Source of the DNA: Microbacterium sp. A20
Lineage (GTDB): Bacteria; Actinomycetota; Actinomycetes; Actinomycetales; Microbacteriaceae
Direction of reading: 5' to 3'
NCBI RefSeq assembly: GCF_004794515.1
Contig: NZ_SSDF01000074.1
Location: forward strand, 124,001-188,000
Length of the DNA stretch: 64,000 bases
Below are positions 1-8,683 of the stretch, piece by piece (the first letter of the stretch is position 1; each line of letters starts with the position of its first letter). The translations under genes were made by a program, and so were the position numbers. The notes below the pieces were generated by a model. The model had not been told where the DNA came from. It ran no database searches and saw only the letters and a program-made list of their open reading frames with translations.

Positions 1-131
1 TCCTTGGGCAACGTCACGCTGACCTGCGCGGTCCCGCCGAGGATGCCGATGCCGGCCGTGTCGAGCGACGCGGCCTCATCCAGCATCCCCAGCGGGTTCT
101 CCTCGGGGTCAGCAGTGTTCTTCGGTGTCAC
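1..131 (-). CDS. 5' end of an unidentified protein (partial)
   Basis: Only the first 43 codons lie in the window; the gene runs off the left edge. I place the start at GTG 131-129 because a clear GGGAG ribosome binding site sits about seven bases upstream on the minus strand (around 138-142). The visible N-terminus starts MTPKNTADPEENP and then reads GMLDEAASLDTAGIGILGG: acidic, with no signal peptide or membrane segment. I do not recognise the family. It lies downstream of pyruvate carboxylase in the same direction and about 67 bases away, so it could be co-transcribed with it. Confidence 0.55.
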   Translation of the reverse strand, partial: MTPKNTADPEENPLGMLDEAASLDTAGIGILGGTAQVSVTLPK

Positions 132-198
132 GATCTCGCTCCCAGCCTGCGCGGGCCTCGGGATGCACACACAGTGCGCAGGCCTCGCCCGCACAAGA

Positions 199-3100
199 TT
201 AGTGCGCGGGGCGGATCACGACCAAAAGATCTCCCGCGTCCACCTGCTGCGTCTCGGCGATCGCATGGCGTTCGATGATGCCGTCGACGGGTGCGGTGAT
301 GGCCGCTTCCATCTTCATCGCCTCGATCGACGCGACGGGCTCGCCGGCTCGAACGGTCGCTCCGACCTCGGCCTTCAGGGTGACGACGCCCGAGAACGGA
401 GCCGCGACCTGCCCGGGGACAGAGGTGTCCGCCTTCTCCACCTCGTGCGCATCGACGGCGATCGCGCGATCTCGCACGAACACGGGGCGAAGCTGGCCGT
501 TGAGCGTCGTCATGACGGTCCGCATGCCCTTGTCGTCCGCCTCACCGATGGCTTCGATGCCGACGTAGAGCTGCACTCCGCGATCGATCTCGATCATGTG
601 CTCCTGCCCGGCGACCAACCCGTAGAGGTAGTCGCTGGTGTCGAGCACCGAGAGATCGCCGAACAGCTCACGACGCTCCGCGAATTCCGCGCTCGGTCCG
701 GGGAACAGCAGGGTGTTCAATCGTGTCCGTCGCTCGGCGCTGGTGCCGGCGAGTGCCGCCTCGTCCTCCGACGTGATCTCCGTGAGGCCGAGTCGCACCG
801 AGCGTCCGGCGAGAACTTTGGTACGGAAGGGCTCCGGCCACCCGCCGGGAAGATCACCGAGCTCACCCGCCATGAAGCCGACGACCGAATCCGGCACGTC
901 GTACTTCTCCGGGTTCGCCTCGAAATCGGCAGGATCCGCCTTCACGGCGGCGAGGTGGAGCGCCAGGTCGCCGACCACCTTCGACGAAGGGGTCACCTTC
1001 GGCACGCGGCCAAGGATCCGGTCGGCGGCCGCGTACATGTCCTCGATGAGCTCGAAGTCGTCCGCCAGGCCCAGCGCCTTCGCCTGCTGACGCAGGTTCG
1101 AGAGCTGACCGCCGGGGATCTCGTGGTGGTAGACGCGTCCGGTCGGCCCCGGAAGCCCCGACTCGAACGGCGCGTACGTCCGACGGACCGCTTCCCAGTA
1201 GGGCTCGAGATCGGACACTCCATCGAGCGGGATTCCGCTGTCCCGCTCGGTGTGCGCGAGAGCGGCGACGAGCGAAGACAGGGACGGCTGGCTCGTGGTT
1301 CCGGACAGAGGTGCCGACGCCGCGTCCACCGCATCGACGCCCACGGCGCTGGCTGCGAGGAGCGTGGCCAGCTGACCGCCCGGGGTGTCGTGCGTGTGCA
1401 GGTGCACCGGGAGGTCGAACCGCTCCCGCAGCGCCGCGACGAGCTTCGCGGCGGCCGCCGGGCGCAGCAGACCCGCCATGTCCTTGATCGCGATGATGTG
1501 CGCGCCCGCCTCGACGATCTGGTCGGCGAGCTTCAGGTAGTAGTCGAGCGTGTAGAGGTCTTCGGCGGGGTCGAGCAGATCGCCGGTGTAGCACAGTGCC
1601 ACCTCGGCGACGGCCGTGCCGGTCTTGCGGACGGCTTCGATCGCCGGCCGCATCTGCTCGACGTCGTTGAGCGCGTCGAAGATGCGGAAGATGTCGACGC
1701 CACTGGCGGCCGCCTCCGCGACGAACGCCTCGGTGACCGCTGTCGGGTACGGCGTGTAGCCGACCGTGTTGCGGCCGCGCAGGAGCATCTGGATCGCCAC
1801 GTTCGGCAGAGCGGCACGCAGCTTGTCGAGACGTTCCCACGGGTCCTCGCCGAGGAACCGCAGGGCGACGTCGTAGGTCGCACCACCCCAGGCCTCGACG
1901 GACAGCAGGCCGGGGGTCAGCCGCGCCAGGTAGGGAGCAGCGGCGACGAGGTCCTTCGTGCGGACCCGGGTCGCCAGGAGGGACTGGTGCGCATCGCGGA
2001 AAGTGGTGTCGGTGATCGCCAGGGCGGTCTGCTCGCGGAGGCTCCGGGCGAAGCCCTCCGGCCCGAGTTCGAGGAGCCGCTGACGAGAGCCTGCCGGCGG
2101 CTCCGCGGTCAGATCGACCGTCGGCAGCTTCGACGAGGGGTCGATCACACCCGGGTGGGCGCCGTGCGGCTTGTTGACGGTGACGTCGACCAGCCAGTTC
2201 AAGTACTTCGTCCCGCGGTCCTTCGAGACCCGACCGCGCAGAAGCTCGGGACGCTCATCGATGAACGAGGTGCTCACATCGCCCGCGATGAACGCGTCAT
2301 CCTCCAGCAGAGCCTGCAGGAAGGGGATGTTGGTGGAGACACCGCGGATGCGGAACTCCGCCAGCGCACGACGTGCTCGGGCGACGGCTGCGGGGAAGTC
2401 GCGACCACGGCAGGTCAGCTTCGCCAGCATGGAGTCGAAGTGCGGGCTGATCTGCGCGCCCTGGTGGACGGTTCCGCCGTCGAGACGGATGCCTGCACCG
2501 CCGGGCGAACGGTAGGTCGTGATCTTCCCGGTGTCGGGGCGGAAGCCCTGCGTCGGGTCCTCGGTCGTGATCCGGCACTGCAGCGCCGCGCCCCGCAGAT
2601 GCAGGTTCTCCTGCTGCAGGCCGAGGTCCGCGAGGGTCTGACCGGACGCGATGCGCATCTGGCTCTGCACGAGGTCGACGTCGGTGACCTCCTCGGTGAC
2701 CGTGTGCTCCACCTGGATGCGCGGGTTCATCTCGATGAAGACGACCTCGCCCGTGCGCTCCCCCGCCGTCTCGAGCAGGAACTCCACCGTGCCGGCGTTC
2801 TCGTAGCCGATGGACCGTGCGAACGCGACCGCATATCCGTGCAGCGCGGTGCGGACGCTGTCGTCGAGGTTCGGCGCCGGAGCGATCTCCACGACCTTCT
2901 GGTGACGCCGCTGCACCGAGCAGTCGCGCTCGAACAGGTGCACGGTCTCGCCGGTCTTGTCCGCGAGGATCTGCACCTCGATGTGCCGGGGGCGCACGAC
3001 CGCCTGCTCGAGGAACATCCGGGCATCGCCGAAGGCGCTGGCCGCCTCGCGCATGGCCTCGGCCAGCGCGGGGGCGAGATCGCCGAAGGATTCGACCCGG

Positions 3101-3606
3101 CGCATGCCGCGTCCGCCACCACCCGCGACCGCCTTGGCGAACAGCGGGAATCCGATGTCCTCGGCCTGGGCGACGAGAGCATCGACGTCATCGGAGGCCT
3201 CGGTGGAGCGGAGGACGGGTACACCGGCTTCGATCGCGTGACGCTTGGCCTCGACCTTGTTCCCCGCCATCTCCAACACGTTGGAGGGAGGTCCGATGAA
3301 GACGATGCCGTTGGCTGCGGCCTTCTCGGCCAGCTCAGGGTTCTCCGAGAGGAACCCGTACCCGGGGTAGATCGCATCCGCACCCGACTCGAGAGCGACA
3401 CGGATGATCTCGTCGACGTTCAGGTACGCGCGGACGGGATGTCCGCGTTCACCGATCTCGTAGGCCTCATCGGCCTTGAGCCGGTGCACCGAGCCGCGGT
3501 CCTCATGCGGGAAGACCGCGACGGTGCGCGCCCCCACTTCGACTGCCGCACGGAATGCGCGGATCGCGATCTCGCCGCGATTCGCCACAAGGATCTTCTG
3601 GAACAT
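199..3606 (-). CDS. pyc: Pyruvate carboxylase
   Basis: Cytosolic biotin enzyme that carboxylates pyruvate to oxaloacetate using ATP and bicarbonate (anaplerosis). At 1135 aa it has the usual single-chain length. An N-terminal biotin carboxylase half starts at FQKILVANRGEIAIRAF, with the glycine-rich ATP loop GGGGRGMR near residues 161-168. The central carboxyltransferase barrel has DTTFRDAHQS near residue 535 and the metal-binding HLHTHDTPG. The C-terminal biotinyl domain carries the lysine in EAMKMEA. I chose ATG 3606 over the GTG two codons earlier because AGAGG lies at a normal distance from it and the family N-terminus begins there. A very long plus-strand open frame over the same DNA is a high-GC shadow. 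Confidence 0.97.
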   Translation of the reverse strand: MFQKILVANRGEIAIRAFRAAVEVGARTVAVFPHEDRGSVHRLKADEAYEIGERGHPVRAYLNVDEIIRVALESGADAIYPGYGFLSENPELAEKAAANGIVFIGPPSNVLEMAGNKVEAKRHAIEAGVPVLRSTEASDDVDALVAQAEDIGFPLFAKAVAGGGGRGMRRVESFGDLAPALAEAMREAASAFGDARMFLEQAVVRPRHIEVQILADKTGETVHLFERDCSVQRRHQKVVEIAPAPNLDDSVRTALHGYAVAFARSIGYENAGTVEFLLETAGERTGEVVFIEMNPRIQVEHTVTEEVTDVDLVQSQMRIASGQTLADLGLQQENLHLRGAALQCRITTEDPTQGFRPDTGKITTYRSPGGAGIRLDGGTVHQGAQISPHFDSMLAKLTCRGRDFPAAVARARRALAEFRIRGVSTNIPFLQALLEDDAFIAGDVSTSFIDERPELLRGRVSKDRGTKYLNWLVDVTVNKPHGAHPGVIDPSSKLPTVDLTAEPPAGSRQRLLELGPEGFARSLREQTALAITDTTFRDAHQSLLATRVRTKDLVAAAPYLARLTPGLLSVEAWGGATYDVALRFLGEDPWERLDKLRAALPNVAIQMLLRGRNTVGYTPYPTAVTEAFVAEAAASGVDIFRIFDALNDVEQMRPAIEAVRKTGTAVAEVALCYTGDLLDPAEDLYTLDYYLKLADQIVEAGAHIIAIKDMAGLLRPAAAAKLVAALRERFDLPVHLHTHDTPGGQLATLLAASAVGVDAVDAASAPLSGTTSQPSLSSLVAALAHTERDSGIPLDGVSDLEPYWEAVRRTYAPFESGLPGPTGRVYHHEIPGGQLSNLRQQAKALGLADDFELIEDMYAAADRILGRVPKVTPSSKVVGDLALHLAAVKADPADFEANPEKYDVPDSVVGFMAGELGDLPGGWPEPFRTKVLAGRSVRLGLTEITSEDEAALAGTSAERRTRLNTLLFPGPSAEFAERRELFGDLSVLDTSDYLYGLVAGQEHMIEIDRGVQLYVGIEAIGEADDKGMRTVMTTLNGQLRPVFVRDRAIAVDAHEVEKADTSVPGQVAAPFSGVVTLKAEVGATVRAGEPVASIEAMKMEAAITAPVDGIIERHAIAETQQVDAGDLLVVIRPAH

Positions 3607-3690
3607 GCACACCTCTGAAAGCTCGATGCGCAGCGTTTTCGATGCGCATGGGGCGGGGCTGAGTGTTCCCTCAGCCTAGGGGAAGGTAAC

Positions 3691-4512
3691 GTGGTGTCCG
3701 TGCACGTACTCAGCGTCAGCTCTCTCAAGGGAGGCGTCGGCAAGACGACCGTGACACTCGGGCTGGCCTCAGCGGCTTTCGCTCGAGGAGTCCGGACTCT
3801 CGTCGTCGACCTCGATCCGCAGTCCGACGTCTCCACCGGGATGGACATCCAGGTGGCCGGACGACTCAACATCGCCGACGTCCTGGCGAATCCGAAGGAG
3901 AAGGTGGTCCGTCAGGCGATCACCTCCAGCGGCTGGGCGAAGGTCCACCCCGGCACCATCGACGTGCTGATCGGAAGCCCCTCCGCTATCAACTTCGACG
4001 GACCGCACCCGAGCGTGCGCGACGTCTGGAAGCTCGAGGAAGCGCTCGCCTCCGTCGAGGCCGACTACGACCTCGTGCTCGTCGACTGCGCGCCGTCGCT
4101 GAACGCCCTCACCCGCACGGCCTGGGCCGCGAGTGATCGCGTCATGGTCGTCACAGAACCCGGGCTCTTCTCGGTCGCCGCAGCCGACCGTGCGCTTCGC
4201 GCGATCGAGGAGATCCGTCGCGGCCTCTCTCCCCGGCTGCAGCCGCTCGGCATCGTCGTGAACCGCGTGCGCCCGCAGTCCATCGAGCACCAGTTCCGCA
4301 TCAAAGAGCTGCGCGACATGTTCGGCCCCCTCGTGCTCTCCCCGCAGCTCCCGGAGCGCACCTCCCTGCAGCAGGCGCAAGGTGCCGCCAAGCCGCTGCA
4401 CATCTGGCCCGGTGATTCCGCACAGGAGCTCGCCGCCGACTTCGATTCGCTGCTCGATCGCATCATCCGCACCGGACGGATCGCCGTTCCCGAGAGCGGT
4501 CCGCAGAGCTGA
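3691..4512 (+). CDS. ParA-family ATPase
   Basis: A 273-aa P-loop ATPase of the ParA/MinD/Soj class. The deviant Walker A motif KGGVGKTT lies near residue 13. The Walker A' segment VVDLDPQSD follows, and later VLVDCAPSLN. The GTG start has GGGGAAGG four bases upstream. There is no adjacent parB, so this is not an obvious plasmid or chromosome partition pair. In actinobacteria a ParA-like gene like this often lies near the FHA and MerR genes found here, suggesting a role in growth or cell-cycle control (inference). A bidirectional terminator follows the stop. It is divergent from pyc, with about 84 bases between them. Confidence 0.85.
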   Translation: MVSVHVLSVSSLKGGVGKTTVTLGLASAAFARGVRTLVVDLDPQSDVSTGMDIQVAGRLNIADVLANPKEKVVRQAITSSGWAKVHPGTIDVLIGSPSAINFDGPHPSVRDVWKLEEALASVEADYDLVLVDCAPSLNALTRTAWAASDRVMVVTEPGLFSVAAADRALRAIEEIRRGLSPRLQPLGIVVNRVRPQSIEHQFRIKELRDMFGPLVLSPQLPERTSLQQAQGAAKPLHIWPGDSAQELAADFDSLLDRIIRTGRIAVPESGPQS

Positions 4513-4532
4513 CACCCGCCACGCGCACAGCG

Positions 4533-4564
4533 AAACGGCCATCCTCATCGAGGACGGCCGTTTT
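4533..4564. terminator. Bidirectional intrinsic terminator
   Basis: AAACGGCC...GGCCGTTTT forms an 8-bp outer stem with an inner CCTC/GAGG stem and a short loop, ending in T's on either strand. It lies between the converging parA-like gene and merR gene, so it probably serves both. Confidence 0.75.
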
Positions 4565-4585
4565 CTGTATGACGGGACGTGCGAT

Positions 4586-5131
4586 CTAGGCGGAGCGCTT
4601 GGTCCGGCGGGCCGAGAGTTCGTCGACCGGATCCGGAGCGGTCGCGTCGAACGCGACGAGCGTCGACTCCACCTCGCGGAGGACCTTGCCGACCGCGATG
4701 CCGAAGACGCCCTGGCCTCGGCTCACGAGGTCGATGACCTCATCGTTCGAGGTGCACAGATAGACCGAAGCGCCATCGCTCATGAGGGTCGTGCCGGCGA
4801 GATCGCGGATACCCGCGCGTCGCAGCTCTTCCACGGCGGTGCGGATCTGCTGCAGAGAGATGCCCGTGTCGAGAAGGCTCTTCACGAGCTTGAGCACGAG
4901 GATGTCGCGGAATCCGTACAGGCGCTGCGAACCGGAACCGCTCGCTCCGCGAACGGTGGGTTCCACCAGCTCGGTGCGCGCCCAGTAGTCCAGCTGACGG
5001 TAGGTGATGCCGGCGGCACGAGCGGCGACCGCACCGCGGTAGCCGACCTCGTCGTCCATGGCCGGAAGACCGTCCGTGAAGAGGAGTTCGGGTACGAACC
5101 GCGGGTCTGCTGCGAGCTCATCCGCATTCAT
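4586..5131 (-). CDS. MerR-family transcriptional regulator
   Basis: A 181-aa DNA-binding protein. A winged helix covers roughly residues 25-100, with GYRGAVAARAAGITYRQLDYWAR and the later YGFRDILVLKLVKSLL, typical of the actinobacterial Rv1830-like MerR proteins. After the HTH there is a linker and a small C-terminal domain rather than a cysteine metal site, so metal sensing is unlikely. The ATG start has GGGAGG about seven bases upstream. It is encoded on the same strand as ftsR and the FHA gene, with 100 bases between it and ftsR, so it could share their transcript or have its own promoter in that gap. Its target genes cannot be read from this window. Confidence 0.85.
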   Translation of the reverse strand: MNADELAADPRFVPELLFTDGLPAMDDEVGYRGAVAARAAGITYRQLDYWARTELVEPTVRGASGSGSQRLYGFRDILVLKLVKSLLDTGISLQQIRTAVEELRRAGIRDLAGTTLMSDGASVYLCTSNDEVIDLVSRGQGVFGIAVGKVLREVESTLVAFDATAPDPVDELSARRTKRSA

Positions 5132-5231
5132 CTGAAATCCTCCCTGGAACGGTTATCTTCCACGGTAGAGCAGTGCCTGGGCACCGGCAATCACATCCGC
5201 GGGACCGCGAAGGCGTGTCGCAACCAGTTCG

Positions 5232-5918
5232 TTACGAAAGCACGCGCGACAGCGCGTCCTTCACGAAGAGCGAGCGCACTTCGTCGATCCGCGCGGCCAA
5301 TTCCGGCGCCAATTCACTGGCCTTGGCCCGCGACGGCGCATCCGTCCGACGCAGCAGCGCGGACATCGCCGATTCGATGAGCGCGACCTCGCGGTCTGCT
5401 CCCTGACGCAGCGAGCGCAGGTGCCGGGGCTCGATGCCGTGGCGGTCGAGGGCGACGAGACCGCGCAGCAGCGTGACCGTCGCCTCCGGGTAGCTCTCCT
5501 GCGCGACGATGACGCCGGTGCTGATCGCGTCGTTGAGCAGCTGCGGACCCGCGCCGGCCGCAGCCAGCAGCTCATCGCGTCGATATCGGCGTGGCGCCGG
5601 CGCGATGGAGGGCGGCGGAGCGAGCGGAGCGGCCTCCCCGCCGGCATCGACCTCGTCGAGCTGCTCGCGGATCACGCTCAACGGAAGGTAGTGGTCGCGC
5701 TGAAGAGTGAGTCCGAGACGCAGTCGCTCGATGTCCGCCGCGGAGAACTTGCGGTAGCCGGATTCCGTACGAGAGGGGCTGACGATGCCCTGCACCTCGA
5801 GGAAGCGCAGTTTGCTGGAGGTGAGGTCGGGGAACTCCGGTGTGAGCCGAGCGAGGACCTGGCCGATGCTCAGCAAGCCCGCGGACGCGGAACGTTCGCG
5901 GGCGGGAGTAGCCGCCAT
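5232..5918 (-). CDS. ftsR: MerR-type regulator FtsR
   Basis: A 228-aa MerR-like protein with the N-terminal signature LLSIGQVLARLTPEFPDLT followed by KLRFLEVQGIVSP and GYRKFSAADIERLR. This matches the Rv1828/FtsR family, in which the Corynebacterium glutamicum member activates ftsZ transcription and so links to cell division (established for that homologue; inferred here). The C-terminal domain is a ligand- or dimer-type helical region. Its ATG overlaps the stop codon of the upstream FHA gene (TGATG), showing translational coupling. Being next to a GarA/OdhI-like FHA gene is the standard actinobacterial arrangement. Confidence 0.85.
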   Translation of the reverse strand: MAATPARERSASAGLLSIGQVLARLTPEFPDLTSSKLRFLEVQGIVSPSRTESGYRKFSAADIERLRLGLTLQRDHYLPLSVIREQLDEVDAGGEAAPLAPPPSIAPAPRRYRRDELLAAAGAGPQLLNDAISTGVIVAQESYPEATVTLLRGLVALDRHGIEPRHLRSLRQGADREVALIESAMSALLRRTDAPSRAKASELAPELAARIDEVRSLFVKDALSRVLS

Positions 5919-6403
5919 CAGTCGTTCGCCGCCGCGCGATCGCGAGGGGAGGCGAAGAAGTTCAGGCGGAACTTGCCGACCCGCAGTTCGGAGCCGTCGA
6001 CCAGCGGGCTGCGGTCGACGCGCTCCCCGTTGACGTACGTTCCGTTGAGCGAGCGTTGGTCGATGATCTCGAACGTCGACCCGGTGCGGGTGATCTCCGC
6101 GTGACGACGGGACACGGTGACGTCGTCGAAGAAGATGTCGGCCTCGGGGTGACGGCCGACCGTGGTCACGTCGGTGTCGAGGAGGTAGCGGGCACCGGCG
6201 AGAGCGCCGGAACGGACCAGCAGCAACGCCGATCCTGCGGGCAGGGCGCTGATCGCACTCTGCTCCACGTCGGTGAGTTCCACTCCGAACGGCACGAAAG
6301 ACAGGTCGGAATCGTGCCCGAACGTCTGCGTCACGTCGTGTCTCTGCTCACCGGAACGGTGGATCGCGGCTTCTCCGGCCGGTCGGCTGTCGCTGTCAGT
6401 CAC
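5918..6403 (-). CDS. GarA/OdhI-type FHA-domain protein
   Basis: A 161-aa phosphothreonine-binding signalling protein. The C-terminal FHA domain spans about residues 70-145, with VGRHPEADIFFDDVTVSRRHAE and SLNGTYVNGERV. A threonine-containing N-terminal segment (DVTQTFGHD) sits where GarA/OdhI are phosphorylated by Ser/Thr kinases. In mycobacteria and corynebacteria this protein controls 2-oxoglutarate dehydrogenase and glutamate metabolism; here that role is by homology. I start it at GTG 6403 because a perfect AAGGAGG lies just upstream; the open frame extends 30 codons further but without such a site. The stop overlaps the start of ftsR. Confidence 0.9.
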   Translation of the reverse strand: MTDSDSRPAGEAAIHRSGEQRHDVTQTFGHDSDLSFVPFGVELTDVEQSAISALPAGSALLLVRSGALAGARYLLDTDVTTVGRHPEADIFFDDVTVSRRHAEITRTGSTFEIIDQRSLNGTYVNGERVDRSPLVDGSELRVGKFRLNFFASPRDRAAAND

Positions 6404-6504
6404 AGTGCCCTCCTTGGTTTTCCAGACTAACGGATGCCGAGGCGCTCGCGGGAGGCAGCTTGCATACTCAGCCATCACATACCGCGGATTCATAGGGTGG
6501 ACTC

Positions 6505-7155
6505 GTGAAGATCAAAGCTCTGCGCCATCCGGCCGCCCCGATCACCCTCGCCGTGACACTGCTCGCCGCGTTCCTCGTTCTCTTCTCCCCGGTCTCCGCC
6601 TCCGCGCACGACGCGCTCGTATCGTCGTCTCCGGCCGCCGATGAGTCGGTCGAGACCGTGCCGGAAGAGCTGACGCTCACCTTCAGCGCGAAGCTCATCG
6701 ACGGCGAGGGCGCGACCGAGGTCGTCGTCACCGCCCCCGACGGCTCCTCGGTCTCCGATGGCGCAGCGACCGTCGACGGCGCGATCGTGACACAGCCGCT
6801 GCAGGGCTCGGGGCCCGCCGGCGACTATCACGTCATCTGGAAGGTCGTCTCCAGCGACGGCCACCCCACCTCCGGCGAGTACTCCTTCACCGTGACCGTC
6901 GGAGACGACGCGACACCGACCGAGGAACCCACTGCCGCCCCCACCACCGCGGCGCCGACGGCCGAGCAGACCGCAGCACCCGAGGCGACCGCGACCCCGG
7001 CAGCGGATTCCGACGACACCGCGGACGGATCGCCGTGGGTCTGGGTGCTTGCGATCGTCGCTGTCCTGGTGGTCGCCGGCGTGGTCATCTGGATCGTCCT
7101 GAGCCGTCGCCGTGGCGGTTCCGCGTCCGGTTCCGACGCCCCGACGGAGCGATAG
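6505..7155 (+). CDS. CopC-domain surface protein
   Basis: A 216-aa secreted, membrane-anchored protein. It has a basic start and a hydrophobic signal segment (about residues 12-33) ending at SASA, then a CopC/YobA-type beta-sandwich beginning HDALVSSSPA. The mature N-terminal His after the signal is the residue that binds copper in CopC proteins. A Thr/Pro/Ala-rich linker (about residues 135-172), a transmembrane helix and a short basic tail RRRGG follow. A CopC-like copper-binding or carrier role is likely, but no copD-type membrane partner is next to it. GTG start with AGGGTGG upstream. It precedes lpdA by nine bases and may be co-transcribed. Confidence 0.85.
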   Translation: MKIKALRHPAAPITLAVTLLAAFLVLFSPVSASAHDALVSSSPAADESVETVPEELTLTFSAKLIDGEGATEVVVTAPDGSSVSDGAATVDGAIVTQPLQGSGPAGDYHVIWKVVSSDGHPTSGEYSFTVTVGDDATPTEEPTAAPTTAAPTAEQTAAPEATATPAADSDDTADGSPWVWVLAIVAVLVVAGVVIWIVLSRRRGGSASGSDAPTER

Positions 7156-7164
7156 GCTTAAGGC

Positions 7165-8562
7165 ATGCCACACTACGACGTCGTCATCCTTGGTGCAGGT
7201 CCTGGCGGATACGTCGCTGCGGTTCGCAGCGCGCAGCTCGGTCTCTCCACCGCCATCATCGAGGAGAAGTACTGGGGCGGTGTCTGCCTCAACGTCGGCT
7301 GCATCCCCTCCAAGGCTCTTCTGAAGAACGCGGAGCTCGCACACACGCTCAACCACAAGGCCGATTTCTTCGGCATCTCGGGTGAGTTCACGATCGACTA
7401 CGGCAAGGCGTTCGACCGCAGCCGTGTCGTGGCCGACGGTCGCGTCAAGGGCATCCACTTCCTGATGAAGAAGAACAAGGTGACCGAGTACGACGGTCGC
7501 GGCACCTTCACCGGTCCGAAGGCGATCTCCGTCGCCAAGGCCGACGGCACCACCGAAGAGGTCACCTTCGACAACGCGATCATCGCGACCGGCTCCAAGG
7601 TCCGCCTGCTCCCCGGAGTGCAGCTCAGCGACAACGTCGTGACCTACGAGGAGCAGATCCTCAGCCGTGAGCTCCCGAAGTCCATCGTCATCGTCGGCGC
7701 CGGTGCCATCGGCATGGAGTTCGCCTACGTGATGACGAACTACGGCGTCAAGGTCACGATCATCGAGTTCCTCGACCGCGCACTCCCCAACGAGGATGCC
7801 GACGTGTCGAAGGAGATCACGAAGCAGTACAAGAACTACGGCGTCGACATCCTCACCTCCACCAAGGTCGAGTCGGTCGTCGACAACGGCTCGTCCGTGA
7901 CCGTCTCCTACACCGGCAAGGACGGGCAGCAGTCGTCGATCGAGGCCGACAAGGTGCTCATGTCGGTCGGCTTCGCCCCGAACATCGAGGGCTTCGGACT
8001 CGAGGCGACCGGTGTCAAGCTGACCGAGCGCGGCGCGATCGACATCGATGACCACATGCGCACCAACGTCGAAGGCATCTACGCCATCGGCGACGTGACC
8101 GCCAAGCTGCAGCTCGCCCACGTGGCCGAGGCGCAGGGCGTGGTCGCGGCCGAGACCATCGGCGGCGCCGAGACGCAGACGCTGGGCGACTACCGGATGA
8201 TGCCGCGCGCGACGTTCTGCTCGCCGCAGGTCGCCTCGTTCGGTCTCACCGAGCAGCAGGCCAAGGATGAGGGACGCGAGATCAAGGTCGCGACGTTCCC
8301 GTTCATGGCGAACGGCAAGGCGCACGGCCTGGGCGAGCCGGTCGGCTTCGTCAAGCTGATCGCCGACGCCGAGCACCTCGAGCTCATCGGCGCCCACATG
8401 ATCGGCCCGGACGTGTCCGAGCTGCTGCCGGAGCTCACGCTGGCCCAGAAGTGGGACCTCACGGCGCTCGAACTGGCCCGCAACGTGCACACGCACCCGA
8501 CGCTGTCGGAGGCGCTGCAGGAGGGCTTCCACGGCCTCGCCGGCCACATGATCAACTTCTGA
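7165..8562 (+). CDS. lpdA: Dihydrolipoyl dehydrogenase (E3)
   Basis: A 465-aa FAD/NAD enzyme that reoxidises dihydrolipoamide for the 2-oxoacid dehydrogenase complexes. It has the FAD-binding [10 protein letters not shown] near the N-terminus and the redox-active disulfide in [13 protein letters not shown] (about residues 35-47). The NAD-binding [10 protein letters not shown] and the FAD-contact segment YAIGDVT follow. The C-terminal dimerisation domain has the catalytic His-Glu pair in [10 protein letters not shown]. Length and all motifs are intact. It is followed by a strong intrinsic terminator. Confidence 0.97.
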   Translation: MPHYDVVILGAGPGGYVAAVRSAQLGLSTAIIEEKYWGGVCLNVGCIPSKALLKNAELAHTLNHKADFFGISGEFTIDYGKAFDRSRVVADGRVKGIHFLMKKNKVTEYDGRGTFTGPKAISVAKADGTTEEVTFDNAIIATGSKVRLLPGVQLSDNVVTYEEQILSRELPKSIVIVGAGAIGMEFAYVMTNYGVKVTIIEFLDRALPNEDADVSKEITKQYKNYGVDILTSTKVESVVDNGSSVTVSYTGKDGQQSSIEADKVLMSVGFAPNIEGFGLEATGVKLTERGAIDIDDHMRTNVEGIYAIGDVTAKLQLAHVAEAQGVVAAETIGGAETQTLGDYRMMPRATFCSPQVASFGLTEQQAKDEGREIKVATFPFMANGKAHGLGEPVGFVKLIADAEHLELIGAHMIGPDVSELLPELTLAQKWDLTALELARNVHTHPTLSEALQEGFHGLAGHMINF

Positions 8563-8573
8563 TCCACCCTCTC

Positions 8574-8609
8574 GAAGGCCCGGTCCCGCGCAATGCGGAC
8601 CGGGCCTTC
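8574..8609. terminator. Intrinsic terminator after lpdA
   Basis: GAAGGCCCGGTCC and GGACCGGGCCTTC form a perfect 13-bp stem around a ten-base loop, 12 bases after the lpdA stop. It can also act on the converging polyketide operon. Confidence 0.8.
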
Positions 8610-8626
8610 GTGCGTCAGCGGCACGA

Positions 8627-8683
8627 GCGTCAGAGTCCGCGCATCGTGAGGGGGTCGTGCGTCAGAGGCCGCGCATCGTGAGG
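8627..8683. repeat. 32-base-period duplication at the end of the FAD monooxygenase gene
   Basis: A 25-base block, GCGTCAGAG[T/G]CCGCGCATCGTGAGG, occurs at 8627-8651 and again at 8659-8683 with one mismatch. The inner copy encodes the last codons and stop (...TMRGL, stop) of the monooxygenase; the outer copy repeats the same tail outside the gene. It looks like a local tandem duplication. Confidence 0.75.

Noticed and set aside
4..3618. A 1204-codon open frame on the plus strand opposite pyruvate carboxylase
   Set aside because: It mirrors the codons of pyc; it has no known motifs and is rich in Arg, Asp and His, as expected of a high-GC shadow frame.
6490..8547. A 685-codon minus-strand frame over copC and lpdA
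   Set aside because: Shadow of the two real genes; no domain pattern can be seen.
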